Notes: generated by a model not told the origin, from the letters alone. DNA of 64,000 bases from Candidatus Endomicrobiellum agilis (GCA_020328155.1 JAIXMX010000001.1:174889-238888); one strand, 5' to 3'; numbered from the stretch's first letter, positions 44,231 to 54,657 are shown. Numbers and translations are program-made.

Positions 44231-45550
44231 ATGAAACAGACAAATTTTCTTGAAAATGCCGTAAATCATAAAAACAAACCGCTGGCTGTAAGAATGTCGC
44301 CTCGTAATTTTAAAGAATTTGCGGGACAGGAAAACATTTTGGGAGACGGCAAACTTTTGCGTCGTTTAATAGAATCTGACAATCTCAGTTCTGTAATTTT
44401 TTTCGGTCCGCCCGGAACCGGTAAAAGTGCGTTGGCAAGGATTATTGCTTCAAAAACAAAAGCGTATTTCGAAGAAGCAAACGCAGTGACGATCGGCATA
44501 GCTGACATAAGAAAGATAATAGAAGCCGCAAAAGCTAGGACGGAAGTTTTTGGCAAGAAAACTATTCTTATGCTTGATGAAATTCATCATTTCAACCGTT
44601 TGCAGCAAGACGCGTTGCTTCCAGACGTTGAAAGTGGCATAATAACGTTAATCGGTATAACTACGGAAAATCCATTCTTTTATATTAATGCCGCTATTAT
44701 TTCGAGGAGTACGGTTTTTGAATTTCAGCCTTTGTCGAAAGAAGCTCTTTTACATATTATGGAATCAGCTTTAAAAGATAGGGAAAATGGACTTGGAAGC
44801 TATAAAGTTAAAATGTCAAAAGAAGCGAAAGAACATTTGCTCGCGAATGCAGTTGGCGATGCCAGAAGACTTCTCAATGCGCTTGAGGTAGGTGTTCTTT
44901 CCGCGGAGACTAATGCGGAAGGCGTGAGAGTTTTTGATATCAGCGTAGCTCAGGAATCAATGCAGAAAAGAGCGTTTTTATACGATAGCTCGGGAGACAC
45001 TCATTATGATCATATTTCTGCATTTATCAAATCAATGCGGGGAACAGATCCCGACGCAGCGATTTACTGGATGGCAAAAATGCTTGCGGCTGGAGAAGAT
45101 CCTCGCTTTATTGCAAGAAGAATAATAATCTGTGCCTCCGAAGACGTGGGTATGGCAGATCCTGGAGCTTTAACGCTTGCGGTTTCCGCATTTAATGCGG
45201 TTGAATTTGTCGGCATGCCCGAAGCGAGAATAATTTTAGCCCAAGCAGCTATTTACGTGGCTTGCGCTCCAAAATCTAATGCCTCTTATATGGCTGTCGA
45301 GCGGGCTTTGTCGGAAGTTAAAAACGGTAAAGTTAGAGGTGTTCCAAATCATTTGAAAGATGCGAATCTCGATGGCGGAAAACTTGGGCATGGGCAGGGA
45401 TATAAATATCCGCATGATTTTGAAGGACATTACGTACAACAGGAATATTGGACTGATCCTGTGGAATTTTATACGCCTACAAAGGAAAGCTACGAAGGGA
45501 AAGTCCGTGAACGATTGCTTGGAATTAGAAAAAAGAAAAGTAAGATATAA
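44231..45550 (+). CDS. rarA: Replication-associated recombination protein A (MgsA/RarA ATPase)
   Basis: RarA is an AAA+ ATPase acting at stalled replication forks. The protein shows PLAVRMSPRNFKEFAGQENILG, Walker A FFGPPGTGKSALARII near residue 57, Walker B ILMLDEIHHFNRLQQDALLPDVE, sensor 1 ITTENPFF, and the C-terminal MgsA domain (RGTDPDAAIYWMAKMLAAGEDPRFIARRI...YPHDFEGHYVQQEYWTD). The length is 439 aa. The 3' end overlaps the next gene by 44 nt. Confidence 0.96.
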   Translation: MKQTNFLENAVNHKNKPLAVRMSPRNFKEFAGQENILGDGKLLRRLIESDNLSSVIFFGPPGTGKSALARIIASKTKAYFEEANAVTIGIADIRKIIEAAKARTEVFGKKTILMLDEIHHFNRLQQDALLPDVESGIITLIGITTENPFFYINAAIISRSTVFEFQPLSKEALLHIMESALKDRENGLGSYKVKMSKEAKEHLLANAVGDARRLLNALEVGVLSAETNAEGVRVFDISVAQESMQKRAFLYDSSGDTHYDHISAFIKSMRGTDPDAAIYWMAKMLAAGEDPRFIARRIIICASEDVGMADPGALTLAVSAFNAVEFVGMPEARIILAQAAIYVACAPKSNASYMAVERALSEVKNGKVRGVPNHLKDANLDGGKLGHGQGYKYPHDFEGHYVQQEYWTDPVEFYTPTKESYEGKVRERLLGIRKKKSKI

Positions 45551-46100
45551 GTTTTTAGCTATAAGAAATGGAGTAGAGCCGGCTTTGGCGGCAGCCTATA
45601 GCGCAGATATTTTTGTAGAAATTAAAAAGCTTTCTCTATACAGGAAAGCGAAAACCGTGATGTTTTATTTATCTAGCGGTTCTGAAGTTGTTACTGATTT
45701 TATGGTAAATTCTGCTCTTGACAATGGGAAAACCGTTGTTGTTCCTGCGATAGAAAATTCCGAAAATAGAAAGATGTACGCCGTAAAGATTTCAAGGCTT
45801 GAAGATGCTTGCCAATCGGTTTGCGGCATAAGACAACCTGGAATAAGTCCCAGAGATATAGTAGAAAAAGGCGATGTCGATTTGGTTTTTGTTCCGGGCA
45901 TCGCTTTTGACGCTAGAGGATACAGGACGGGCTACGGCAAAGGTTACTATGACAGGTGGCTTAAAAGCGTGCCGCTTGAAAAAACCGTAGGACTCGCTTA
46001 TGATTTTCAAATTACAGACAAACTTCCGACTGAGGAATATGACATTCCGGTAGGTGTTATTATTACTGAAAAAAGGATTATGCAAATTGAAGGAATTTAA
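45507..46100 (+). CDS. 5-formyltetrahydrofolate cyclo-ligase
   Basis: The enzyme converts 5-formyl-THF to 5,10-methenyl-THF using ATP. The track ORF begins at 45,360, inside rarA; I chose the GTG at 45,507 because GAAGGGAAAG precedes it and the length (197 aa) then fits the family. Motifs are [30 protein letters not shown], and [26 protein letters not shown], the substrate/ATP-binding signature. It overlaps the end of rarA and is 11 nt before rny, so the three genes form an operon. Confidence 0.88.
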   Translation: MNDCLELEKRKVRYKFLAIRNGVEPALAAAYSADIFVEIKKLSLYRKAKTVMFYLSSGSEVVTDFMVNSALDNGKTVVVPAIENSENRKMYAVKISRLEDACQSVCGIRQPGISPRDIVEKGDVDLVFVPGIAFDARGYRTGYGKGYYDRWLKSVPLEKTVGLAYDFQITDKLPTEEYDIPVGVIITEKRIMQIEGI

Positions 46101-46111
46101 GGAGCGGAGAA

Positions 46112-47668
46112 ATGGAAAACGTTATGGTGATTGTTATAACCGCTTTTGTGGCTTTGGCTGTGGGATATATTTTGCGTTTTATTTATGCGAGATTAGATGT
46201 TAGATCGGCAGAACGAACTTCAGAAAGAATTGTGGAAGAGGCAAAACTAATAGCTGAGACAAAATCAAAAGAGATAATTTTAGATGCAAGGTTAGCGATT
46301 GACGGAGAGAGGAAAGAATTCGAGCATAAAATAAAAGAAAGAAAGCAGGCCGTTCAAAATACGGAAAATCGCTTGAACCAGCGCGAAGAAAACTTAGATC
46401 GTAAAATTGACGCGATTGACAGGAGGGAGAAAAGTTTATCCAGTAAAGAAAGAGATATTTTCTCAAAAGAGCAGCATCTTTCCGTAAGATTTGCGGAAAT
46501 CGATAAAATGAAGGAAGAGCAAAAGAAAATTCTTGAAAAAATTTCAGGAATGACTAGGGAAGAGGCAAAAAAAAATCTTATAAGCGAAATGGAGAAGGAT
46601 GCAAAACAATACGCATCGGTCCTAGCACAGAGACTTGAACAAGAAACGCGGGAAAATGCCGATAAAAAATCAAAAGAGATTCTTTCTATTGCGATACAGC
46701 GCGTAGCCGTAGATCATGTGGCGGATATCACCACTTCGACGGTTCAGATTTTAGGCGATGAAGTAAAAGGAAGAATTATAGGCAGAGAGGGCAGAAATAT
46801 CAGAGCGTTTGAACAGGCGACAGGCGTTGATTTGATAGTTGACGACACGCCTGAGTCGATAGTCATTTCGGCTTTTGACGGCGTAAGAAGGCAAATAGCA
46901 AAACTTGCTTTGGAAAAATTGATTGCCGACGGCAGAATTCATCCTGCAAGAATTGAGGAAGTCGTTGAAAGAATAAAAAAGGAGATGGAACAACATCTTA
47001 AGGAAGTCGGAGAACAAGCCGCGATAGAGGTGGGAGTTCCCTGTTCTAATCCTGAAATTATTAGATTGCTCGGAAAATTAAAATACAGAACTTCTTATGG
47101 GCAAAACCAACTTCAGCACACGTTAGAAGTTGCATGGCTTGCAGGTGCCATAGCAGGCGAGCTAAGGCTTGACGTAATGTTTTGCAAGAAGGCGGCGATG
47201 CTGCACGATATAGGAAAAGCCGTTAATCATGAAGTTGAGGGTACTCATCATCAGATTTCCGCCGATATAGCTAAAAGATATGGCGAATCCCCTAAGATGG
47301 TAAATGCAATTTTATCGCATCACGAGGGTTTTGAACTTCCGTCAAGCTCTGAAGCTTTCGTTCTGGCGGCGGCGGATGCAATTTCTGCGGCAAGACCTGG
47401 CGCAAGGAAAGAATCAATAGGGCATTATCTCAAACGTCTTGATAAACTTGAAAAAGTCGTAAAAGGGTTTCGCGGCATTTCAGTGGCTTATGCAGTACAG
47501 GCTGGAAGAGAGGTAAGAATACTTGTAGAGCCAGATGAAATTGACGAAAAGCAGGCGCAAATTTTAGCGCATAATATAGTTAAAAAAATTGAGCAAGAAC
47601 TAGAATATCCGGGACAGATTAAGATTACCGTTATTCGCGAAACAAGGGTGCAGGATATAGCAAAGTAA
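46112..47668 (+). CDS. rny: Ribonuclease Y
   Basis: RNase Y is a membrane-anchored endoribonuclease that starts mRNA decay. An N-terminal transmembrane helix ([21 protein letters not shown]) is followed by a long coiled coil (residues about 35-190), a KH domain ([29 protein letters not shown]), and an HD domain ([25 protein letters not shown]). Length 518 aa, typical. AAGGAGCGGAG precedes the ATG. It follows zapA-rarA-5-FCL, with exonuclease VII next. Confidence 0.97.
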   Translation: MENVMVIVITAFVALAVGYILRFIYARLDVRSAERTSERIVEEAKLIAETKSKEIILDARLAIDGERKEFEHKIKERKQAVQNTENRLNQREENLDRKIDAIDRREKSLSSKERDIFSKEQHLSVRFAEIDKMKEEQKKILEKISGMTREEAKKNLISEMEKDAKQYASVLAQRLEQETRENADKKSKEILSIAIQRVAVDHVADITTSTVQILGDEVKGRIIGREGRNIRAFEQATGVDLIVDDTPESIVISAFDGVRRQIAKLALEKLIADGRIHPARIEEVVERIKKEMEQHLKEVGEQAAIEVGVPCSNPEIIRLLGKLKYRTSYGQNQLQHTLEVAWLAGAIAGELRLDVMFCKKAAMLHDIGKAVNHEVEGTHHQISADIAKRYGESPKMVNAILSHHEGFELPSSSEAFVLAAADAISAARPGARKESIGHYLKRLDKLEKVVKGFRGISVAYAVQAGREVRILVEPDEIDEKQAQILAHNIVKKIEQELEYPGQIKITVIRETRVQDIAK

Positions 47669-47876
47669 GTTTTTTATTCTGTTTTTTTATGCGTATGCTT
47701 GTGCTATGTGCCGACTTATTGCGTTTTTTGATATAAAGTTTTGATGGCGAAAACTCTGCTTAAGCTCAAAGTAATTCGTAAAAATATAAGATGTCAGTAA
47801 AAAATTAGCTTGGTTCAAAGGCTTTTTTAACTCTAGTATTTACTCCTAGTATATAGGGCGGCAAATTACGCAGATA

Positions 47877-47957
47877 TCTGAGGATTTAGAATAAGGAATA
47901 TATTGCCCGCACGGGACTGTGAGGTAAAAAGCTGCATAAATGTCTGAGGATTTAGAA
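47877..47957 (+). repeat. 15-nt direct repeat at the xseA start
   Basis: TCTGAGGATTTAGAA occurs at 47,877-47,891 and again at 47,943-47,957, codons 2-6 of xseA. The upstream copy runs into a TAA, so it is not a usable alternative N-terminus. Confidence 0.8.
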
Positions 47958-49190
47958 TTTGATTTCAGTAATGATAACAGCGGACGACTTATATATACCG
48001 TTACGCAGATAAGCAATGGGATAAAACTCATCCTTGAAGATTCATATCCCGCCGTATGGATACAGGGAGAAATTTCAAATTTTAAGCTTTATAATTCTGG
48101 ACATATGTATTTTAGTATTAAAGATGCAAATGCTCAGATAAAAGCGGTAATATTTCAAAATATAGGTATAAATTTAAGTTTTGTTCCTGAAAACGGAATG
48201 AAAGTTTTGGTTTACGGTAGAGTGAGTTCTTATCCTAAGCGCGGCGATTATCAGATGGTTGTAAATCGTATGGAGCTGTACGGTAAAGGCAAGCTTTACG
48301 AAGCATATGAGCAATTGAAGAAAAAATTGGAAGCGGAAGGTCTTTTTGACGGTAACGCAAAAAAACCGATGCCGTATGTTGTAAACAGAATGGGAATCGT
48401 TACTTCGCAGGACGGTGCCGCGTTGCGTGATATTTTAAAAGTAGCGGAAAATTTAAACGCGAATATTGAGATTTTGATATATCCTGTGAGGGTTCAAGGT
48501 AAAGAAGCCGAAAAGGAAATTCCGAAAGCGATAGAGTATTTGAATTCCCACCATAAAAATTTAAGCGTTTTGCTCGTGGGCAGAGGCGGCGGTTCAATAG
48601 AAGATTTATGGGCTTTCAATACGGAATCTGTAGCAAGAGCGATCTTCGCTTCAGAAATACCGGTAGTATCGTGCGTGGGACACGAAGTTGATTTTACAAT
48701 AGCGGATTTTGTTGCGGATATGGTATCTCCAACGCCTTCTGCGGCGGCAGAAATGGTCCTAAGAAGCGGAAATGGCATTAAAAAACGCATAGAATTTTTA
48801 AGCGAGTCTCTTATTGAAGCGATGAATTTTACATTAAGCGACTGCGGAGCAAAACTTGACAGACTTGCGTCCTCAAGAGCGTTGACGAAGCCGCATTTGA
48901 TATATGAAGATAAAATATCCTATTTAGACGGACTGGATAACCGTCTTTTAGTAAATATTCGCAGAGCGTTTGAATTAAAATCCGAGAAGGTGAAAAATAT
49001 TTCCCATAAATTAGATATTGTGTCTCCGCTATCTGTTTTAAAAAGAGGCTTTTCCGTTTGTTTTGATAGCGCTAATAAAATTATTAAAGATTCAAAAAAC
49101 GTCAGCGCCGGGGACGATATCAGTATAAAGCTTGCGTCAGGCACTTTAAATGCTGAGGTAAAAAGTTGTGAAAAAGCAGTTGAATTTTGA
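47940..49190 (+). CDS. xseA: Exodeoxyribonuclease VII large subunit
   Basis: XseA degrades single-stranded DNA with XseB. The N-terminal OB-fold domain starts IYTVTQISNGIKLILEDSYPAVWIQGEISNFK and continues SGHMYFSIKDANAQIKAVIF. The catalytic domain contains VTSQDGAALRDILK, LLVGRGGGSIEDLWAFN, and PVVSCVGHEVDFTIADFVADMVSPTPSAAAE. Length 416 aa. The N-terminal 15 codons include a segment duplicated 70 nt upstream. xseB overlaps its end by 23 nt. Confidence 0.95.
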   Translation: MSEDLEFDFSNDNSGRLIYTVTQISNGIKLILEDSYPAVWIQGEISNFKLYNSGHMYFSIKDANAQIKAVIFQNIGINLSFVPENGMKVLVYGRVSSYPKRGDYQMVVNRMELYGKGKLYEAYEQLKKKLEAEGLFDGNAKKPMPYVVNRMGIVTSQDGAALRDILKVAENLNANIEILIYPVRVQGKEAEKEIPKAIEYLNSHHKNLSVLLVGRGGGSIEDLWAFNTESVARAIFASEIPVVSCVGHEVDFTIADFVADMVSPTPSAAAEMVLRSGNGIKKRIEFLSESLIEAMNFTLSDCGAKLDRLASSRALTKPHLIYEDKISYLDGLDNRLLVNIRRAFELKSEKVKNISHKLDIVSPLSVLKRGFSVCFDSANKIIKDSKNVSAGDDISIKLASGTLNAEVKSCEKAVEF

Positions 49191-49380
49191 GAAATCTCTT
49201 GAAAGACTCGAGAAAATAGTTTCCGAAATGGAAAACGCTGCGCCTGATTTGGATAAAGCTTTGGCTTTATTTGCGGAAGGCGCTGAACTTGTAAAATTCT
49301 GTTCGGCAAAATTAAATGAGACAAAGAAAAAAATTGAAATTATAACTTCTTCTGGAAAAATAGAGATCTTTAAGGAATAA
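49168..49380 (+). CDS. xseB: Exodeoxyribonuclease VII small subunit
   Basis: XseB is the short helical hairpin that binds XseA. The signature FEKSLERLEKIVSEMEN near the start and LDKALALFAEGAELVKFCSAKLNETKKKI are present. It starts at GTG within the xseA end (23 nt overlap), indicating coupling. Length 70 aa. Confidence 0.93.
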   Translation: MKKQLNFEKSLERLEKIVSEMENAAPDLDKALALFAEGAELVKFCSAKLNETKKKIEIITSSGKIEIFKE

Positions 49381-49384
49381 AATT

Positions 49385-50281
49385 TTGAAGAAAAACGTTA
49401 ATTTTGAAAAATACCTTTTCCAAAAAGCGGAATATATAGATTCAGCGTTAAAAAAATTTCTGCCCAAAGATAATTCCATTATTTCTCAAAGTATGCGTTA
49501 TAGCGTTCTGTCCGGCGGCAAAAGGTTGCGTCCCATATTAGTTATTTTGGCGGCTGAGCTTTTTGACGCGAAAGCAGAAGATGTGATTCCCGCTGCCTGT
49601 GCCGTCGAATATCTACACACCTATTCCCTAGTGCATGATGATTTGCCTGCGGTGGATAATGACGATTTGCGTAGAGGAATGCTTACAAATCATAAAAAAT
49701 TTGGCGAGGCTACAGCTATTTTGTGCGGCGATGCATTGCTTACGGAATCTTTCAATCTTATAACAAAATCGAAAAGCGGCGAAAAAAATATAAACGAAGC
49801 TGTAAGGATTCTTGCGGATTACAGCGGTTATAAAGGAATGATTGCGGGACAGAGCGAAGATACTATTGCAAATGGAGTATGGAGCGGAAAAAGTGAAGCG
49901 CTATTAGAAAAAAAATTAAATTTTATACAGGTTCAAAAGACGGCGGCATTGATGGTTGCAAGTTTAAAAATAGGTGCAGTTTTAGCCGGCGCGGATAAAA
50001 AAAGTTTAAAAGCGCTTGAAATTTATGGTACAGATACGGGTATAGCTTTTCAAATAACTGATGATATTTTAGACGTATATGCTGATAAAAAGCTGCTAGG
50101 CAAAAAAGGCAGCGACGTGGAAAACTGTAAACTTACGGCTCTTTCCTTATACGGAAAGCGGAGAGCAGAGAAAAAAGCGGACGAACATATCAGAAGAGCA
50201 AAAGAGGCGATAGCCGTATTCGGAGATGAATCCGAAATATTTATCTGCTTTACAGATTATATAGCAGGCAGAACATATTAA
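49385..50281 (+). CDS. ispA: Polyprenyl (geranylgeranyl/farnesyl) diphosphate synthase
   Basis: This short-chain prenyltransferase condenses isopentenyl and dimethylallyl diphosphates. The first Asp-rich motif is HDDLPAVDNDDLRRG near residue 83, the second is DDILD near residue 227. SGGKRLRPILVILAAELF and GEATAILCGDALLTESF also fit. Length 298 aa. Translation starts at TTG behind AAGGAAT, 4 nt after xseB. Product chain length cannot be told with certainty. The xseAB-ispA-dxs-tlyA order is a widespread cluster. Confidence 0.93.
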   Translation: MKKNVNFEKYLFQKAEYIDSALKKFLPKDNSIISQSMRYSVLSGGKRLRPILVILAAELFDAKAEDVIPAACAVEYLHTYSLVHDDLPAVDNDDLRRGMLTNHKKFGEATAILCGDALLTESFNLITKSKSGEKNINEAVRILADYSGYKGMIAGQSEDTIANGVWSGKSEALLEKKLNFIQVQKTAALMVASLKIGAVLAGADKKSLKALEIYGTDTGIAFQITDDILDVYADKKLLGKKGSDVENCKLTALSLYGKRRAEKKADEHIRRAKEAIAVFGDESEIFICFTDYIAGRTY

Positions 50282-51628
50282 ATTTCCGACGTTGCGGATA
50301 AGTTGGGTTTTTATCCTTAAACTCTCTAGCGTTGTCGTATATTTTTTAAATGATAGTTTTTTGAAGCAAGTTTTCGGTTTGATAGCTGTTCCGTCCTCAA
50401 TGTAGGGCTTACTATCGCACGTATCGATATATTTTTCTGAGATGACGACTCTCTTCTTTCTTCTTCTCTGCAAGACTGACATATATGTCTCGTTAAAGAA
50501 CAGTCTTTGACAGCGATTTCTAATCAAGTTCGTAATGACGAATGGAAAAGCATATTGTGTTATTCTCCTAAAAAATGCAAAAATTCACTCCTCGAACAAA
50601 TAAAAACAACGGTGTCACAAACGCCCGCTTTGACGAATACGGCGCATTGCGGACTTAAAAAACAGCCCGTTGGAATCTTTTTTATTTGTTATGCCGAACC
50701 GAAATCCACTCTCTCTCTTTTGTTGTGCCGAGAGAAGTTTGCCTCTCAAGTCTCCGCCCTTCTGTTTTTTCTGTATTCTTCAAAGGCTATACCTTTTAAT
50801 TTAAGGGCAGATTTTTAATCAAATTTATATATTTAATATGCGGTACTTTAAAAATTTATTTTAACGTCTTTTTATCGTAATCGTATTTTAAGGTTTATCT
50901 TTTTACTTTGAAAGAAAGATTCTTTTTTAATTCTATATTTCAGTCGCAATTGAAACCTGCGTCTGCCTAAAAATAATGAGAGATATTTTTAGCGTTTAAG
51001 TGTTGTCCGCTTAAACTTGATTTAGAATCATTAATTGTCTTCTTTGAAGAGGGGATATACAATGTGATTCTATTGATATTTTCTCAAACGCTAAGAGTCA
51101 ATTAAAAATATGAAAGAATATTTTGTTGGCAATCTCAGGTACTGCTATGGTATAATATATCGTTGAAAATCTGTAGCGTTTTTCAAAACTGTTGCAGATT
51201 TTTTGAACGCTGGCGTTTTTATCGTCATAGCTTGGTAAAAAAATTCTCGCAGCAGTTTAATCCTTTTTGTTTATTATACTGTATTTCAACAATAATAAAC
51301 TTTTTCGGCAGGACTTTATCTTAACTGTCCAGATTAACGGCGGTAAAAGACGCGACAACAACAGCGGTAATTGATAAGATTTAACAAAAGAACGAAAAGA
51401 AACAGCAAAAAACTGGAAACGCTGAATAAGACGTCAGATTTATTTCTTAATGAGCGTTACTTGCTTATCAACAGCTTGGAAAACGATGTGGGTTTAAATT
51501 TTGCCTGTTGTCAAAAACATAACAATATCTTACTCGGCAGATAGAAAAAAAGAGAAACGTTGTTTCAGATAAAAATTCCAAACTTTCTGAACTGAGTTCA
51601 TTCAATTATGACTAAATTGGAGCGATAG
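50282..51628. other. 1.35-kb region between ispA and dxs without an intact gene
   Basis: Two overlapping track ORFs at the left side (minus 50,147-50,527 and plus 50,507-50,818) have no ribosome binding site or family resemblance. The rest, from 50,820, is AT-rich with frequent stops. A promoter-like sequence directly followed by a strong hairpin lies at 51,151-51,204 and is listed separately. In other bacteria ispA and dxs are usually adjacent, so this insert is decayed sequence or an expanded spacer. Confidence 0.5.
51151..51204 (+). terminator. Promoter-like -10 box immediately followed by a terminator hairpin
   Basis: TGG-TATAAT (51,148-51,156) is an extended -10 box; TTGGCA lies 19 nt upstream. 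Starting at 51,166, AAAATCTGTAGC pairs with GTTGCAGATTTT across GTTTTTCAAAACT, and a T-run ends the stem at 51,204. A transcript from this promoter would therefore be about 40 nt long, just the hairpin. It could be a dead transcription unit or a short regulatory RNA. Confidence 0.5.
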
Positions 51629-53470
51629 TTGAAAATATTAGACAGCATAAATAGCCCTTGTGATTTAAAAAAAATAAAAAAGGAAGACTTAAGTTATCTC
51701 GCAAAAGAAATAAGAGCAGAAATAATAAATACGATTTCAGAAAACGGCGGGCATCTGTCCTCAAATCTTGGTGTTGTCGATCTGTCCGTTGCAATCCACT
51801 ACGTGTTTAACGCTCCGCGCGACAAAATAATCTGGGACGTAGGACATCAGTCTTATGCTCATAAAATTCTCACCGGAAGAAAAGATAAATTCAAAACTAT
51901 AAGGATACATAACGGCTTAAGCGGATTTCCAAAGAGATCCGAATCAGAATACGATGCTTTTAGCACAGGACATTCTTCAACTTCAATTTCAGCCGCATTG
52001 GGGTTTGCCGCTGCAAGGGATTTAAAAGATGAAGATTATAAAGTAGTTGCTGTTATAGGCGACGGTTCTATGACAGGCGGACTTGCTTTTGAAGGTTTAC
52101 AAAACGCGGGACATTTAAAAAAAGATATGCTTATCATATTAAATGACAATGAAATGTTCATTTCGCATAAAGTCGGTGCTGTCGCCGGATATTTTGCAAA
52201 ACTTCTGACTGCGGGCATGGCGCGCAAATTTGAAGAAAAAGTTATGAAAACCGTAAGCAGATTCCACAGCTTTGGGTCCCCATTTAGGAAATTTATAAAA
52301 AGAGTAAAAGTTATGCTTTTCCCTGGTATGCTTTTTGAAGAGATGGGTTTTACATATATAGGTCCTGTGCAGGGGCATAACATAAATAGCCTGATTGTGA
52401 TTCTTGAAAACCTAAAAAATATGAAAACTCCGGTATTATTGCACGTTATTACGAAAAAAGGAAAAGGGTATGCCCCGGCGGAAGAAGATCCCGTAAATTT
52501 TCATGGCGTCGGAAAGTTTGACGTTAAAACTGGTAAAATCGAACAAAAAAAAACCGTCACTTACACGAAAGTTTTTTCTGATACTCTTATAAAACTGGCT
52601 CAGACTGATAATAAGATAGTTGCGATAACGGCGGCTATGCCCGAAGGAACCGGACTTGATAAATTTGCAGAAAATTTCCCCGACAGATATTTTGACGTCG
52701 GTATTGCCGAAGGACATGCGGTAACTTTTGCGGCTGCTATGGCGGCAGATGGTATGCGTCCGGTGTGCGCAATATATTCGACTTTTATGCAGAGAGCGGT
52801 TGACAATATTATACATGACGTCGCTTTGCAGAATCTTCCGGTTGTTTTCGCTTTAGACAGAGCTGGACTTGTCGGAGAAGACGGCGGAACTCATCACGGA
52901 GTTTTTGATTTGTCTTATTTAAATTATATTCCTAACCTTATTATTATGTCTCCGTCTGATGAAAACGAGTTGCAGAATATGCTTAAAACGGCTTTAAATT
53001 CGAATAAGCCTTGCGTCATAAGATATCCCAAAGGTGTTGGTACGGGTGTTGCGTTAGACAAATTACTGTGTGTTTTGGAAATAGGGAAAGCCGTAGTTTT
53101 AAGGAAAGGAAGCGATATTTGTTTTCTTGCAATTGGAAATCATGTCGAGACGTGTTTGAAAGCTGCAGACTTGCTTTCGAAAAAAAACGTGAATGCTTCC
53201 GTTGTGAATATGAGATTTTTAAAACCGCTTGACGTCAATGTCGTTAAAGGAATGCTTTCAAGAACAAAGAAGTTTATTACGGTTGAAGAAAATGCTTTAT
53301 CGAGCGGGCTTGGCGAAATCGTGAAAGCTTTTTTATGTGGGAGCGGAGCTGAGGTTGAATGCATAGGTCTGCCTGATAAATTCATAGAACACGGAAACTT
53401 AGAAGCTTTGAGAAAAAAATACGGCTTTACGCCGGAGAACATAGCGGAAAAGGCGCTACAGATGTTGTGA
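51629..53470 (+). CDS. dxs: 1-deoxy-D-xylulose-5-phosphate synthase
   Basis: Dxs makes DXP from pyruvate and glyceraldehyde 3-phosphate, the first step of the MEP isoprenoid pathway. The thiamine-diphosphate motif is GDGSMTGGLAFEGLQNAG...NDNEMFIS. The N-terminus has NGGHLSSNLGVVDLSVAIHYVFN and GHQSYAHKILTGRKD. The pyrimidine domain shows DVGIAEGHAVTFAAAMAADGMRPVCAIYSTFMQRA and DRAGLVGEDGGTHHGVFDLSYL. Length 613 aa. The start is TTG, with GGAGCG upstream. Confidence 0.97.
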   Translation: MKILDSINSPCDLKKIKKEDLSYLAKEIRAEIINTISENGGHLSSNLGVVDLSVAIHYVFNAPRDKIIWDVGHQSYAHKILTGRKDKFKTIRIHNGLSGFPKRSESEYDAFSTGHSSTSISAALGFAAARDLKDEDYKVVAVIGDGSMTGGLAFEGLQNAGHLKKDMLIILNDNEMFISHKVGAVAGYFAKLLTAGMARKFEEKVMKTVSRFHSFGSPFRKFIKRVKVMLFPGMLFEEMGFTYIGPVQGHNINSLIVILENLKNMKTPVLLHVITKKGKGYAPAEEDPVNFHGVGKFDVKTGKIEQKKTVTYTKVFSDTLIKLAQTDNKIVAITAAMPEGTGLDKFAENFPDRYFDVGIAEGHAVTFAAAMAADGMRPVCAIYSTFMQRAVDNIIHDVALQNLPVVFALDRAGLVGEDGGTHHGVFDLSYLNYIPNLIIMSPSDENELQNMLKTALNSNKPCVIRYPKGVGTGVALDKLLCVLEIGKAVVLRKGSDICFLAIGNHVETCLKAADLLSKKNVNASVVNMRFLKPLDVNVVKGMLSRTKKFITVEENALSSGLGEIVKAFLCGSGAEVECIGLPDKFIEHGNLEALRKKYGFTPENIAEKALQML

Positions 53471-53563
53471 CAACATTATTTTGCGTTTTCTCAGTTAATC
53501 GCGATTTTCATCTGCGGACGTTTGGAAGAACTGGAAGCTTGCCTGTTTTTTTAGAAGGTAATT

Positions 53564-54301
53564 ATGGAGAAGAAAAAAAATAAAAAACGTCTCGACGTCT
53601 TACTTTTGAAAGAGAGGTTTGCTGAAACCCGCGCAAAAGCACAAGCTTTTATAATGAGCGGAAACATTTTTGTAAACAATCAGGTTCAATATAAACCCGG
53701 AACTTTAGTAGGGGAAGAAGATTTAGTCGAGGTGAAAAATACAAATCCGTACGTTTCGCGCGGCGGATTAAAATTGGAATCGGCTTTAAAAACTCTTGCT
53801 ATTGATGTAGAGGGATATATTTGTTTAGATATAGGTGCATCGACAGGCGGTTTTACAGATTGCCTGCTTCAAAAAGGCGCCGCTAAAGTTTACGCGGTAG
53901 ATGTCGGAACAGGGCAGTTGCATTATAAATTAAGGCAAGATAAACGCGTCATCAATATTGAAAATGTCAACTTTAGATATTTTGACGTGTTTTTTTTAAA
54001 AGACAATATAGCCTTAGCGACTATAGACGTCTCTTTTATATCTCTCGATAAGATTTTGCCTGTAGCGTATAAAAGCGTTTCAAAAAACGGGTTTGTTTTG
54101 GCTATGATAAAACCGCAATTTGAACTCGAACCGTCGGAAGTAAAAAAAGGTATTGTGAGAGATAAAAAATTAAGACAAAAAGCCATAAATAAGATTAAAA
54201 AAGTCGCGTTGGATTTGGGCTTTAAAATCATTTCCGAGACTGATTCTGCTCTCAAAGGACCTAAAGGAAATCTAGAACATTTTGTTCTTTTAAGCAAATG
54301 A
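53564..54301 (+). CDS. tlyA: TlyA family rRNA (cytidine-2'-O)-methyltransferase
   Basis: TlyA proteins methylate the 2'-O of rRNA cytidines; some are also called hemolysins. The N-terminal S4 RNA-binding domain (KKRLDVLLLKERFAETRAKAQAFIMSGNIFVNNQ) is followed by an FtsJ-like methyltransferase fold with the SAM-binding CLDIGASTGGFTDCLLQKGAAKVYAVDVGTGQL, TIDVSFISLDKILP, and MIKPQFELEPSEVKKGIV. Length 245 aa. It lies 90 nt after dxs, a common neighbourhood. Confidence 0.95.
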   Translation: MEKKKNKKRLDVLLLKERFAETRAKAQAFIMSGNIFVNNQVQYKPGTLVGEEDLVEVKNTNPYVSRGGLKLESALKTLAIDVEGYICLDIGASTGGFTDCLLQKGAAKVYAVDVGTGQLHYKLRQDKRVINIENVNFRYFDVFFLKDNIALATIDVSFISLDKILPVAYKSVSKNGFVLAMIKPQFELEPSEVKKGIVRDKKLRQKAINKIKKVALDLGFKIISETDSALKGPKGNLEHFVLLSK

Positions 54302-54657
54302 CAAATAGTCTTTTGAGTTACCGTTAAAGAGCAATTTTAATAATATTAAAATAATGTTTTTTCTAAAAGAAAGGAATGTTATTCAAAAAGCAGGTTCGTA
54401 GAATGGAATGTGGTTGGGATTTTCAGGATATATTATAAGGATAGTTGATGCTGTGCTGTCCGATAAACTTTACGCAGGATATTGTGGCAAGCAATAACAA
54501 AAAAAGGTTAAAAAAAAGGATAAAAGATAATAGAACAAGGTATGCGCTTCTGTGGCAATTAAGGTTAATTGAAGTCTTGTAAAAGACGGCATATTAGGAA
54601 TTACTCTGAAAATATTATAAAAGATTTGAAGAGAAACGGCATTTAATGAGGAAAAAG
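54302..54657. other. Intergenic stretch of about 355 nt between tlyA and leuS
   Basis: A 44-codon frame at 54,448-54,582 (MLCCPINFTQDIVASNNKKRLKK...) has a fair upstream site (AAGGATAG) but no resemblance to known proteins. The sequence is otherwise broken in all frames and may hold remains of a gene. No terminator is evident. Confidence 0.4.

Noticed and set aside
45360-45506. Longer N-terminus for 5-formyltetrahydrofolate cyclo-ligase
   Set aside because: The extra 49 residues lie inside rarA in another frame and do not match the family; the GTG at 45,507 has a proper ribosome binding site.
50507-50818. Plus-strand ORF of 103 aa after ispA
   Set aside because: Starts in a non-coding context, composition unlike neighbours, no domain; probably chance in a decayed tract.
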